DNA of 64,000 nt from NCBI GenBank assembly GCA_015501595.1, contig JADNRX010000228.1, positions 1 to 64,000 of the forward strand, in the 5' to 3' direction. The notes beneath the pieces were generated by a model. That model saw nothing but the letters and a program-made list of their open reading frames with translations. It did not search any database and had not been told where the DNA came from. Shown here in pieces: positions 35,982-47,010 of this stretch. This DNA is from Hymenopellis radicata (Eukaryota > Basidiomycota > Agaricomycetes > Agaricales > Physalacriaceae). Each line of letters begins with the position of its first letter. Position 1 is the first letter of the stretch. Position numbers and translations under genes: made by a program.

Positions 35982-37062
35982 ATCTCCCTTACATTTCTTC
36001 ATTCGGGGTTTTTTGAACATTGGCTATCTTAGGTTCGCTCTAGTTGGCGATTTGTTGTGTGTAAACTGCTGTGGCATCATCTTGCGATGCGTATATCTTA
36101 TTACTCTTTACATACTAAATACATTCATACCCTCTCTTCGTAGTGGGGATCCTCGGAAATTGGTCTACATTCTGCGGGTCATCCGCTCCCATCAACACCG
36201 GTTTCTACATTCTTCGAGATCCTTCTAAACACGCCGAGTCCACTTGTTCACTTCGCCGCAGACATCAGGTGTTACACGTCGTCTTCGTTCAAGGCGGTGC
36301 CGACCACGTTTTTTCACATGTCTGGTTCTGCCTTTGTTGCCGTCGACCTTTGAATCCGCGCTCCCGTGACATTCGCGTCCTATGTGGAGCGTAGGAATCA
36401 GCGTATCCTTGGCGTGTTCGACCAATAGGATACGAGGTACAAGGCCAAGTGATTCTTCATCATTCCAAGAGCTTCTTATCAACACGGCCTTCTTGCTCAG
36501 CTGCTCGCGTGAGTTATTGAAGTTCCACCGCTGTGAAATCTGGTTGGAGTAGAAGTCCCGCTAGGAACTAACTGCCGTTGTTTGCATGCTGAGACCGTAC
36601 TTTCCGGTGACGCTTCCTCTTTAACTGATTCACGACATAGAGGAGGCGTGGGAAATCCTAACGTAGAATGAAGCATCGATCTGTTCGTCGTTTCATCGCT
36701 GGAGCGTTGGATATTGAATAGCTCACGCGAGAGTATAACAGTCCCTCCACCATTCATTTGGCCGGTTCAACTCATTCAGCGTTATATTGCGGCATCACAT
36801 CGGCGTTTGCTGAGAGTGGTCCTAGATGGCTAACTTATTCCCGGAACCTAAGCTTCAACGGCGTAGGAAAAATCAGTTGCCTTCACAGAGAAGCGTCGTG
36901 GCGATACTTGCGATCCAGCGCTGAATCCTGATCGTTCGCCGCTTGGCCGGTCGGTGGGCACTGGGGAAATTGGGATCAAGATTCAACTTACATTTTCAAG
37001 TTTCAAAATTCAGCCATGTGCCACCACGTAGAGCAAAACGACAAACTTCAAGAAGGTCGATA
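35982..37062. other. gene-poor stretch with possible decayed coding DNA
   Basis: The plus strand from 36140 to 36395 has an open frame (NWSTFCGSSAPINTGFYILR) that reads like protein, but the frame does not continue and I cannot name a family. The rest shows nothing recognisable. Confidence 0.35.
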
Positions 37063-37155
37063 TGATCCCTACCTGGATTGAACAGATGGCCTTGTGGAAG
37101 CAAATCCTGAGCAGGAAAGCTGGAATCACACACTCTACCGCTGAGCTAAGGGATC
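37063..37155 (-). tRNA. tRNA with 21-nt intron, probably tRNA-Trp(CCA)
   Basis: Read on the minus strand from 37155, the first seven bases GATCCCT pair perfectly with AGGGATC at 37064-37070. Next comes TA, then a D arm GCTC-AGCGGTA-GAGT (with one G-U pair). The anticodon stem is TGTGA..CCACA (one A-C mismatch), and the loop TTCCAG places CCA at positions 34-36 after U33. After position 37 there is an extra 21 nt, fitting a canonical nuclear tRNA intron. A five-base variable loop and the T arm ATCTG-TTCAATC-CAGGT follow. The box A (TAGCTCAGCGGTAGAG) and box B (GTTCAATCC) sequences are good. Trp is inferred from position, and the mismatch leaves some doubt about function. Confidence 0.65.
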
Positions 37156-38188
37156 GTGCCTTTTCAGCTCACCATCAGCCCTCTCTCGGGAGCATGCTCA
37201 TCTCGTCTTAATGTAACTCGCCCCCCGTACACCCAATGATATTTACAACTATAGCCTTCTATCGAGAGGCTCTACGGAGCGTATTAATAGATTTAACTCA
37301 AACGAGAAGTGTAATCTACCGCCTTTTTTCGCCAGGCAGGCTATAAATAGGACTCACGTCTCGTTCAATAGGCTTGTGCCGACGGCCAGCCGTCTTCTAG
37401 TGTGCTCCCGTTGAACCTCGGTCATTCTGGTTTCATTTTCCCATTTAGAAGGTCCCGGTAGTAGCAGCGGGAAGACTCGGATTCAACCCATGCTGCTGTA
37501 ATGCTTTCGTTATTTTACGAGCTGCGTAACCGGTATACGCGGATTGCCGGAACTGATTACAGTGAGAAGCTGTAAGAAGCCCCCGCGCTGCAGTTCTATG
37601 CCCGACCGGGCACTCAACGCATTCAAATGTAGGTGGCAAACGTACGCAAGTAGCCGTAAAACTGTATGCCCGCGACAGCTAAGAACCCAAATATAGAGTA
37701 ACCATGCTGTTTCCCGAGATGGTGTGGCATCCTTCGACAGTTTCAATTAGGGTGTAGTATCTGAATCAGTCTTCAGAGAAGTGTAAGCCAATAGAAGAGT
37801 CCGGGATTCTGTAACATGGGTTCAATTTAAGCACAGCGGGTCAAATTGACAGAAACACCGAGCTATAGTACTCACACTTCCAGTACAGAAATAGCCGAGT
37901 AGTGTACAGGAACAGCGGTGACACAGACGGGTTGAATATAGTTCGCTAATTCGAGTCCGTTTGGACATTCTAGTCTATGGTCAGCACGGGGTGACGCCGC
38001 TCATGCGAGTAAGTAGCCGAAAGAAGCACGAATCTCTCTAGCTGTCAGTTGAAGTGCTATGAAGCAGTTCTCTGAATAGTATAATGTACACGCCATAATT
38101 GTACATTTGATGCCTGAAATTAGTGAGTATAAACTCGTGCTGAGACATCTTCAATTTACGAAAGAGAACCCACCTCGCCGATATTGAT
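37156..38188. other. gene-poor stretch after the tRNA
   Basis: No supported gene was found. A clean TATA-like CTATAAATAG lies at 37341-37350 on the plus strand, but no coding start with a recognisable product follows. Short minus-strand frames at 37445-37746 have no family I know. Confidence 0.4.
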
Positions 38189-38938
38189 TCATCCAACCAT
38201 ACTACGTTTCCGACCTCTCAAACGGACATCATCCAATCTCCTTTTCACCGCGACCCACTCTTTCCCCATCTTTGCCTCATACGCGTTCAAGACCGACGCG
38301 AACAATGGCTCAGATTCTGGGTGCGTCGACGAGAACGCACGTTCGAGGACGTATAAATCAACAGCCTTGTCCTCCACAAGGCCGGATACATATGATAACC
38401 CAAAATCAATAAGGTATAGCGAGGTCGGGAGGCTAGTTCGGCCTGGATGACGAAGCATCATGTTCGAAGTGGTAAGATCGCCGTGGATGATATCTGTAAG
38501 ATGCATCTTCGCAATCTCCGTCCCGACAAGGCCCATGAGAGCCTCAAGAGACAAGCCGTATTCCTCTAAAGATTCGGCTGTAACATCCAACTCCTCCTCG
38601 TTGTCATCGTCGTCCTCAGGTTCAGCACCGGGTATTAGTTTTCTGATGCTTTGTCCATCGATCCATTCGAGACCAAGGACGCCTTCGCTGGCATCGACCA
38701 TGCGTAATCCTGGCACGTTTACGCCAGATCGAAGGCATTTCAGTAGCGCTCTGGCCTCTCCGGCGACCCGAGCGCGTGTTAGCGACGCGTCTAGAGACGG
38801 ATGCCGATATTGTTTGTGGAAGCGATGTTTGATCAGAAGCGGCGTGGAGGCTAATGTCGTTTTGTAGACTTTGGCTTCAGCACCCTGAGATATAGGCTGA
38901 GATGTTGCGATAAGGCTAGTTGAAGGCGAATGCGCCAT
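38189..38938 (-). CDS. BUD32: KEOPS/EKC complex kinase-ATPase Bud32 (PRPK/TP53RK)
   Basis: A single exon encodes 249 residues, about the family length. The start MAHSPSTSLIATSQPISQGA is taken at 38938; the open frame upstream runs into the MITE and is not native. Bud32 features: the short glycine loop ISQGAEAKVYKTT, the ATP Lys in LLIKHRFHKQYRHPSLD, Glu in TRARVAGEARALL, catalytic IIHGDLTTSNMML, the DFG region LIDFGLSYVSGLVEDKAVDL, and the hallmark Arg/Lys tail LRGRKRSMVG. There is an acidic insert (EPEDDDDNEEELDV) before the catalytic loop. In KEOPS it supports Kae1 in making t6A on ANN-decoding tRNAs. A MITE sits 131 bp upstream of the ATG. Confidence 0.95.
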   Translation of the reverse strand: MAHSPSTSLIATSQPISQGAEAKVYKTTLASTPLLIKHRFHKQYRHPSLDASLTRARVAGEARALLKCLRSGVNVPGLRMVDASEGVLGLEWIDGQSIRKLIPGAEPEDDDDNEEELDVTAESLEEYGLSLEALMGLVGTEIAKMHLTDIIHGDLTTSNMMLRHPGRTSLPTSLYLIDFGLSYVSGLVEDKAVDLYVLERAFSSTHPESEPLFASVLNAYEAKMGKEWVAVKRRLDDVRLRGRKRSMVG

Positions 38939-39076
38939 TATAGGCTTAGCAGACTTGATGGTGGTAAGAAGGTAAAAGTGATGACAGCGTCGATCATGTT
39001 TTACACCGTCACATGGCCTCTTACGAAGTGCTCCGAGCCTCGAGGTGTTTAAGTTGTTGTTTTGTGTACTCCAGCT

Positions 39077-39157
39077 CAAGAGGTGAGCGATCGTGAAATC
39101 CCGCACACAGATCTGCTCGCGTGGTTCTCGCGTGCTGCAGATGCCGCGTCGCGGCAT
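39077..39157 (+). repeat. left terminal inverted repeat of the MITE
   Basis: This is the 81-bp arm nearest BUD32. Its inner end is itself palindromic (ATGCCGCGTCGCGGCAT), and it contains the direct repeat CTCGCGTG twice, separated by GTT. Confidence 0.9.
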
Positions 39158-39469
39158 AGGCCAAACACGAGCTGGAAGGACTCAGCCTTCTGGCCCCAAA
39201 AACGGCCCCTTCTAGCTTTGAACATAGTACTAGGATCACTTGTTTCTCCCCGGTTTCCTGGTCAGTGGCGGGAAATAGGGCTGAATCAGTACGGCAGGCT
39301 GGGCTGATGCTGCAACACCTCGTCTTTGCTAGTTTATAGCTTGTTTTATCGTTCAGATCCTCTAACAATATTCTGTATAAGACAAACATATGTCTTGCAT
39401 GCAAATGGTACCGATATTTGCTCATACAATGCGGGCAGGACGTGCTGCCCCACTTGCCAGCTTCAGCCC

Positions 39470-39550
39470 ATGCCGGGACGCGGCATCTGCAGCACGCGAG
39501 AACCACGCGAGCAGATCTGTGTGCGGGATTTCACGATCGCTCACCTCTTG
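39470..39550 (-). repeat. right terminal inverted repeat of the MITE
   Basis: This is the reverse complement of 39077-39157 with one base changed (GGGACG instead of GCGACG), which breaks the inner palindrome seen in the left arm. Confidence 0.9.
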
Positions 39551-39558
39551 CTCCAGCT

Positions 39559-40355
39559 AACTCTCTCTGGAGCTTCATTAAATGCAACGAATGGGGCAAC
39601 CCTTTGGAATATAGTACTCCCGGAGTATTTTCAACGCCACGCTGGAAACGAAGCCTAGATCTGCCAAGTACAAGTTCGGAAGATAATGACCGTTGCACGT
39701 AGCGTACTCCCGCACTTCAACGGAATACTAATATCAAACACGTACGGTCCTTTCAAAACACTTCTAGAAGCGAGACTCCGAGGCTCACGCAGGCAATCAA
39801 TCACCTCGTGTCGCAGCGAGGTTGTGCCCATTCAATAATGGTTTGCTGTTCTCGCGAGAAATGCGGCTCAATCGTCACTGGCTAAGCTGCGAAGGGGACA
39901 ATGACTCGACCCCCGCGCACTCTCTAAACAGTCCTTATCTTGATGGCGAGCTAGTGTCGATCGCGCCCGTCAATTATGTGCAATGGACAGCTGGAATTTT
40001 GACTAATGCCTAAACTCGCAGGTCAGTCAGAAATACTGGCCATCGGCGAAGCTTGTGTATTATTAGACTGACTTACCTTCCTCAAGTCTACCTTGCGAGC
40101 TCTCCGGACGATTGCGGCCGCTGCAATCATTCCTGTTCTATACAGAAGTCTGGTGGCAATGTATCATTGTGGGCTTGAGCATGGGACGTTCGTGAAGAAG
40201 GCTAGGGTGCATGTTACTATGAGGTGCGATTCTATGTAATTCCTAGTCGTAAGATCATTATTATGCGGCGTGTAGGGTTAGAGCAGTAGGTTCAAGGTAT
40301 ACTTCCAAGCTGTCCGTCGTTACATCATGTCGTAAGAGGAGCATCAGGACTTGGG
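39559..40355. other. intergenic DNA right of the MITE
   Basis: This 797-bp stretch has no supported coding or RNA feature. It probably includes the 3' flank of the secreted-protein gene that ends at 40356. Confidence 0.45.
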
Positions 40356-41594
40356 CTACGAGAACGACAACAGAAGCGCAGCAAAGAACACGATGGTAGA
40401 ACACAGCGATGGCCATGGAGACACCGACAACGCAGCATTCCTACAGCATCAAGGTCGTCAGCACATTATTGTGGAGAAACATAGAGCGAGAACATACTGG
40501 TCGGACTGTGGCCGCTCCGTGATCGTCACCTGTAGGACAGCGACCAATCCGTCAACAGCATTGGTTACACCATCAATCAGAACAGTCAAGTTGTGATTTA
40601 TGCCGATACTCGTGTTCTGAAGCATTCCAGACGCGTAGGACACATCGGTCTTATAAGTATATCCACCATAAGAAGTCGATCCAGAATACGTCGACTCGTT
40701 GGTGAGTGTCAATGTCGGTATTACAGATCCAGTGATATTGCCGACGATATAATCGCGACCAAGATTATAGCCGTTGGGCACGATGTCGTGTTGCACTATA
40801 GACAAATTTGGAGTTGGAAATTAGCTGGTGAGAACGTTGTGATTGCCTCACGTGAAATGGGCATCTCGTAGGAACACGCCATAAATATCGCGCCACTGGG
40901 GGAAGCGTCAGCACGTGTACTTGCCTATCGATAAGGCGCTCACCTGTTCCCCCCGTCGCCGTTTTGTACCCAGTAGCGGAAGTGATTTCCACCTTTGATC
41001 GTCTCTGTGCACGAGCCGAGCGCTGGATCGCCGTAGTTATACCGAATCACTGCCGTCTCGTTTACTGACCAGACCCAGATAAGCATGAGCGACAGATGTT
41101 TGACGCGACTTGGAACGCACGATAGCCATTTCCGTCGCCCAAATCTACCTGCTGCGCTGTTCCTTGATGTTGGCCCAAGCATTCTCCGGAAAACTGTAAT
41201 GACCTGTGAAGATAAAGTTAATGACGAGCGTAAGGGAATACTTTGACACGTACAAAAAGTAGTTCGGAGGCCACCGTTCTCCTCCTGATCTTTGAGCATT
41301 TGCTCATCCGAGTTGCCGGAGATAATAGCGTTTACTGGTTCTGCTTGTCCAGGCGGGTATGTCGTCCCAAGGATGTTCTACGCGAAGGAATGGGTTCAAG
41401 ACATCAGATCGATGAAAAAGTGGGCCTACTGTCAATAAGGACCCTCCTCTCTCAGATTCATACGGATTATAGTATCCCGCCTCTGGGACACTTCGATCTG
41501 CTCTTCGCCAGAAAAAGAGGAGACTGCGTATGTCGAGCGCATAAGAAAGAGAGGGTAGACAAAGCAGAAAGAGAAATGCAGGAACTCTAAACAT
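40356..41594 (-). CDS. secreted, probably GPI-anchored protein of unknown function
   Basis: The start MFRVPAFLFLLCLPSLSYAL at 41594 is a clear signal peptide. The mature part includes NETAVIRYNYGDPALGSCTE, TIKGGNHFRYWVQNGDGGNS, a His-containing NGYNLGRDYIVGN, and a Thr/Ser/Tyr-rich beta-type region with N-glycosylation sites. The last intron, after QSDQ, uses acceptor GATGCTGTAG and gives the tail LCSTIVFFAALLLSFS with a TAG at 40356. That hydrophobic end with small residues before it is a typical GPI-attachment signal. The GNHFRYW and NGYNLGRD parts look like a conserved agaric secreted family, but I know no activity. It is divergent from the lipase gene. Confidence 0.72.
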
Positions 41595-42038
41595 GACAAT
41601 CAGAATAGAAGAAGGGCTAAAGGAGAGCGCGCCCACTTTGGCTTGAGTGCCTTGGCTGCAAGAGCCAAGAAGGAAGATTAGGTCAGCATAATCTGTTTCC
41701 TTTTCCCTCAGTGAAGACAAAAGCATACATACCGTCAAAATACAGTTTCAAGTCTTATTCCACTGTGATTGCAATGCAGCTACTTGGAACCCGTCAGGTG
41801 CACCTAATTCGTGTTGCTCTCATTACATGACAAGGCGCTTTGACATCTTGTTGATGGCTCGGAAGCCTAACCGTGCCGAACTCTAAGCTACTCTAAGAAC
41901 TACCAACGGACCGTTACGGACGAAATGCCATGGGCAGCAGAAGTCCGGCGGTACTGTTGCTTTATTCAAGGGCCATCAGGATCAGCATGATTTTAAGATG
42001 GAGCTCCAGAGAATACAGCGAGTCAGAAGCCAGTCAAC

Positions 42039-44373
42039 ATGCGCCCATCTCTGTTTTCGTTCTTCGTACAAGCTTCTGTGGTCTTCGCAGCGGCCTCTCC
42101 TCCTGTGGTAAAGTTGGACGATGCCGTGGTCACTGGTACTATAGATGGACAGACGCACAAGTTCCTTGGAATACCTTTTGGCCAGCCGCCGTAAATATTT
42201 CAATGCTCATTTCATTATGACACTCAACAGAACGGCGATCTTCGTTTTCAACTTCCTCAGCCGGTCGACGCGTACACGGGAGCTCTCAACGCGAGCGTGT
42301 TCGGTCCTGCTTGTCCTCAGCAGTCCGGACCCTTCCCCGGACCTACGTGAACTCCAGCGATCTTCCCGCAGAGGTGTCGGCTATCTTCACGACGAGTAGC
42401 ACGGAAATCCTTTCAGATGAAGACTGTAGGTTTCTGTTGCGCTCAGGCGCGTTATTCAAGTGCTTATTCGTCCTTCGAGGTTTGTCCATCAACGTCGTCA
42501 AGCCTGCGGATACCCAGCCACATAGCGGACTTCCTGTTGCAGTTGTACGTCCGCCTTAGTTTCTCTGCTACCCGCCGAAATTAATCGTCACAGTGGTTTT
42601 ACGGAGGTATTCAAGATTGTCTATATTGAGAAAGCAAACACTTTCTGACTTTCTCTGGAAAGGTGGATTCGAGGTTGGTGGAAGCGCAGGGTATGATACT
42701 TCGCTTTTGGCTCGCCTTTTCTTGACTCGCATATGCAGATATAACGGAAGTATCATTGTCGACCGCTCTTTGGACTTGGGAGAGCCAATCATCTACGTAT
42801 CGTTCAATTATCGTGTTTCAGGTAAGCAGGTCTAGCTGACCTCGCTCTACTAAGTATCGGGTTTTTGTAACTTTCTTCCAGCGTGGGGATTTCTGGCCAG
42901 TAAGGAAGTGAAGGCAGCCGGTGTGGGAAACCTTGGGCTTCAAGATCGTATGTCCACATCCGCCTCTGTTACACAACTCTCCTGATTCATCGTGATACCG
43001 CATACAGAAAGATTGGCTCTCAAATGGGTCCGAAAGTACATCGCAGAATTCGGAGGTGATCCGGACAAAGTTACAATGCGAGTTCTCTTCTTTACTACCC
43101 CAGTTTCCATGAACTAAAGACAGGTCAACAGCTGGGGAGAATCTGCTGGCTCTATGTCTGCAACAACTCAAATGCTTGTCAATGATGGAGACACGGAGGG
43201 ACTCTTCCGTGGCGTATTTGTGCATTCTGGGTCTCCTCTTCCCACTGGCGACTTGGAGCACGGTCAACAATGTACATTCAACTCCTCGTTCAATGAACAT
43301 GATGCTGATTGCCCTCGAAAGACTATGATGCCATCGTGAACGAAACAGGTTGCGCAGGCTCAGTTGATACTCTAGCGTGTCTGAGGACCGTTCCTTACGA
43401 TATTCTGCAAGCCGCCGTCAACAGATCTCCGTTCATTTTCGGCTACCAAGTACGTTCATACATTCCATGCTTTGCTCAATGCTGATTGTCATCCGTATAA
43501 TAGTCGTTCCCTTTGGCGTTCATGCCCCGCACCGACGGCGTATTCTTATCTGACAACGCTCAGCGTCTAATTGAACAGGGAAAAGTCGCTCCCGTTCCCA
43601 TCGTAAGCGGTACGTGACTTGCATCCCATTGATATCTGCGAAATCTCTGAGTCAATTTTCGATAGGTGAATGCGACGATGAAGGCACAATGTTCGCGTTA
43701 GGATCGCGCAACATTACGTGAGTCCTATCCACGACTTTCAAGGTCGACTTGATCAGATATCTCAACTGTTCTCAGAACCAATGCCCAATTCAAGAAGTAT
43801 CTGCAGACTGTTGTGTTCCCTATCACTGGCCTGCCGGAGGAGGACCTTGATACAATTCTGAATCTGTATCCTCAAGCGGTCGAAGAAGGATCTCCCTTTG
43901 GTACTGGAAGTGCGAATGCCATTACACCGGAATACAAACGAATGTCTGCTCTCGTGGGAGATATAGCGCTACAAGGCCCACGCCGATTCTTCCTTAGTGC
44001 GATATCCGGCAAACAGGACATATATACATACTGTGCGTGTCTCCGAAATCATCCTTATATCTCGCTGACCCGCCTCTGAATCCTAGTATGGAAGCGTAAC
44101 AAAGATTTCCCTGTCCTAGGTGCTTTTCATGACAGCGATGTAAGAACGAATGTCTATACTCCGGGTGGGGACCTCCAGGACTATGTCGTCCGTTTCGTTG
44201 CCCACCTGGATCCTAACGGTGACACTGGGATTAACTGGCCGAAGTGGACCTCGGAGTCACCTCAGATGCTGTCCTTGAATGATGGCGCAGTTCCGCAGAA
44301 CATCACCGAGGATACATATAGGAAGGAGACTATTGGGACGCTGAACAAGATTATGTTGGAGTACCCCTTTTAG
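42039..44373 (+). CDS. secreted type-B carboxylesterase/lipase (alpha/beta hydrolase)
   Basis: The signal peptide MRPSLFSFFVQASVVFAAA is followed by PPVVKLDDAVVTGTIDGQTH, KFLGIPFGQPP, NASVFGPACPQQSGPFPG and the oxyanion-hole block WFYGGGFEVGG. Next come PIIYVSFNYRVSAWGFLAS, GNLGLQDQRLALKWVRKYIA, EFGGDPDKVTMVNSWGESAG (nucleophile Ser in GESAG), the acid region SGECDDEGTMFALG and the catalytic-His region VLGAFHDSD. It ends IMLEYPF at 44373. This is the Candida-rugosa-lipase/cholinesterase-like family, which hydrolyses carboxylic esters outside the cell. More than ten short introns join in frame; one exon is only 13 nt. Pieces of a second gene of this kind lie at 56.1-56.7 and 62.5-62.9 kb. Confidence 0.9.
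42594..42606 (+). other. 13-nt microexon encoding the lipase oxyanion-hole start
   Basis: TGGTTTTACGGAG, bounded by gtcacag and gtattc, supplies W-F-Y-G and the first base of the next Gly. With the following exon it rebuilds WFYGGGF, the family's oxyanion-hole motif. Confidence 0.8.
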
Positions 44374-44953
44374 TAGGCTATTTGTATTTTGGACGCTATT
44401 CCTATGATAACATGAACTTATTCGACAATACTGAAGTCCGGGACGAGTCCGACACGTCACGCCCGCGACATTTCTGAAGGGGCACGTACTACCCACCACC
44501 CATCGCTCAACGAACAAAGTATTTGCACTGTGAACGTTGGTACAGCTCCACTATATTTCGGCATTCCAGAATTTACAAGCAGTGGTCCCATATATAAATT
44601 ACAATCCTATGAACTAGATGCTGTAATAATAGACTATTGAAGTTGAATAGAAGTTGGGAACTTGGAGGAAAGCAATGAATTTGATGCGTGGCGCCACAAC
44701 TTTGATGTCGCACGGCCGGCTCGCTTCCTTTTTCGGTCTTTGAGTTTCCCTTCCTACTACCTAGTTCCAAGGACTTTCAGCGGCAAAGAACTGATTTACC
44801 TTGAATATTTCTTTCTAGCTCAGTCGCTGATCTCCGCTAGAATCTTGCACCAGGCGTCACTTAGGCCCCCAAGTCTGCAAAGCGCGCCGAAAACGCCTTA
44901 CGTACATCATTTTCGAGTCTTAGACATGCGTTGAACTGGTCATCTCTTTCTCC
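44374..44953. other. lipase 3' flank and intergenic DNA
   Basis: The first 220 bp after the lipase stop (to about 44597) recur in inverted orientation at 56120-56330, so the copied unit includes the 3' UTR. The remainder to 44953 shows no supported feature. Confidence 0.6.
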
Positions 44954-46630
44954 ATGTCGATTTCTTCGCAGGACGCTCTCCTCATCCTCGCTGCCCTTGT
45001 ACACGGCAAAAGTCGCGAAGACCTTCGATTCATCCTAGAGCCCAAGTGTAACATCGGCATCTCTGGGTCCCGGTATGCTTTTCAAAGCCAATACGATCAA
45101 GTCCAGAAAGCTGCGTTGGATGCGCTGGCGAGCCTCTGCGTCGAGCACCCCGGAGGCCAGATGTTCGCCGTCTCCGCGTCGCATGTCGCGGATCGCCTTT
45201 ACCTCTATATCACTTCGAACACACTGGAAACGCAGTCGGAGGACGTGAAACGTTATATCGCATCGATATGGGACGCTCTAGTGCGCATTTCCCGATTGCC
45301 TAGTATCGACAGTGATGTGTCAGCGTACGACGACGCCGCCGACAGCCTAAGCTCCATCGTCTACAAGCGCTGTATGGACCGGGTCCTCGATTTCATTAGT
45401 CGACATTCCGAAGAGCTGTTTGCCTTTCGCGAGTTTGTGAAGGGGCTTCCCGATGGTGATCCCGGTGCTCGAGCCGATGGCTCCTCCTTCCTGGAAGATG
45501 TATACTCGGTGGAAGACCTGATGGCTGGAGATATCCGGCGCTTCGCTGACATTACTGCTGCTGTGACTCTGTTAACAGAGATGGGCGTCGAGTTGCCCAA
45601 AAGTACTCCTTGAAGTAGGAATCAAGCCTAGCCATGTCAGGGCGTGCGCCACTGCTAGCCGAGTTATCTATACCCAGTACGCCACGTCGAGTTATACTCT
45701 GGTGGTTTCGAAGTATGATAAAGCCCTGGAACTGTATAACACTTCTGACAAGGGTACGCTTCATGTCCTTCGTTTTACGTTTTTTGCTGACTGAACATAG
45801 TCAGAGATCGGCCTAGTTTTGACTTGCGGGCTCATATAACAAAGTTCATGGACATAGAGAGAAGCATCGATTCTCTGTTGCAACTAGCACTTTCCCACCG
45901 TTCGCGAGCTTCCACAATATTCACGAAGAAGCCTATCATCGAGGTGATAACTCCACGGCCTGGCGTACCGTTGACATGCCATCCTCCAGAAACCGTCTTT
46001 GCTTTTCTTCGCGATGCGGCCCCTTCGGTGTCCGACCAGGTTATCAACGCGGCAATCGATTCCTTCATACCCATATATAACCTACCATCTCCTTCGTTGA
46101 CCGCCTCACGTCTATCGAATGTCGCCTCGATAATGACTACCGTCCAGGGGCTCGTAGCAGACGATGCGTTGCCAAAGATGCGAAGTATGACCACTCTGAC
46201 ATTCGGACCGGATCCTGCATCTACTCTCCTTCTCCTTCATCATACTCAGCCATTAGATGCTCCAACACCATATGCGTATTTTGGACTCTCCTCCGCACCG
46301 TGCTTCGGGAGTGCTACTTTATTTCGCGCATATAACTTTTCGGTGGATAAGGATATGAAGAGATGCACACGCCAAACGGAGTGCCACGTTCTCCCGTGGA
46401 GGTTTCAATTTTCTGGGGAGTCTGGCAACGATTCGTCGATGGGAGGAGGCATCGGTCTTGAGGAAGCTATGTTGCGCAATGTGAGGGCTGCCGTATCGTG
46501 CGCTCTAGATCTACCTCAGGACGGTCCTATAGATGTTGAGCAGACTTCGAAGGATATCCTGGGTCAGTTGGAGAACGTTTGTTGTTCGATTTCTCCCGTG
46601 GTGGAACCAGCTGCCAAGGTCTCAAATTGA
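44954..46630 (+). CDS. protein of unknown function, probably one gene with a frame break
   Basis: An open frame from 44954 (MSISSQDALLILAALVHGKS) runs 219 codons to a stop at 45613. In the next frame the reading continues without a gap in sense: LEVGIKPSHVRACATASRVI, then YTQYATSSYTLVVSKYDKAL. An intron (GTACGC..CATAG) follows, then VRDRPSFDLRAHITKFMDIE and on to EPAAKVSN at 46630. One extra C in ACTCCTTG at about 45609 would explain the slip. A 29-nt intron (GTACTC..CCTAG) is possible on paper, but it is too short and gives the wrong phase. The product is mostly helical with no transmembrane segment, and I do not recognise the family. It could be two genes, but the absence of an ATG-led second unit argues for one. 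Confidence 0.6.
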
Positions 46631-47010
46631 GTTGAATTGCGCAGATTGAGCTATTGCACGATGTAATTACGGACACGAAACAAGCATTGGAGTTGAGTTT
46701 GGTCCGCTGCAGACAGACCCCGATCCGCAAGTCAATCACTGGTGCCCATGTCAATCAGATGCAGAGGGAAGAGTCAGTATGACCATGTGAATTCCTCCGA
46801 CTCCAGAAAAGCGTGATTCCAGACTGCGAATAATGCGCGTTCCCACAATGGGAACCGCTAGATACTAATAGAGCCTTTCGAGCTTCAAGCTCCAATGTCA
46901 CGAAAACAGTAGTGAAACCCCGATTTAGGGTTTGTGGATCCGGCGGAGACGGACCGGACAGCCATGCCATTGTTCAGCTACTGGTCCCGCATTCCCTCTT
47001 GTTCCCTCCC
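46631..47010. other. intergenic region upstream of EAF-like gene
   Basis: A 380-bp tandem-gene gap with no clear element. A plus-strand frame leads into the EAF start from 46912, but the family N-terminus begins at 47011. Confidence 0.45.

Larger units (their letters stand above)
39069..39558. mobile_element. MITE with 81-bp terminal inverted repeats and 8-bp target-site duplication
   Basis: Terminal inverted repeats at 39077-39157 and 39470-39550 are identical at 80 of 81 bases by eye (one G/C difference near the inner end). Both ends begin CAAGAGGTGAGCGATCGTG when read inwards. Immediately outside both ends stands CTCCAGCT (39069-39076 and 39551-39558), a perfect 8-bp direct repeat. The whole element is 474 bp with a 312-bp centre that has no long reading frame of its own, so it is non-autonomous. 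An 8-bp duplication is typical of hAT elements, though the terminus is CAAGAGG rather than the commoner CAGNG, so the superfamily is tentative. The near-perfect arms and intact duplication suggest a young insertion. Confidence 0.9.

Noticed and set aside
38460..38867. Plus-strand open frame of 135 codons
   Set aside because: Antisense to the intact BUD32 coding frame.
39021..39658. Two open frames on opposite strands sharing the peptide ICSTREPREQICVRDFTIAH
   Set aside because: The shared peptide is only the MITE inverted repeat read on both strands, not a protein family.
45597..45625. A 29-nt intron (GTACTC..CCTAG) joining the two halves of the 45-kb gene
   Set aside because: Too short for splicing and the resulting phase does not enter the downstream frame.
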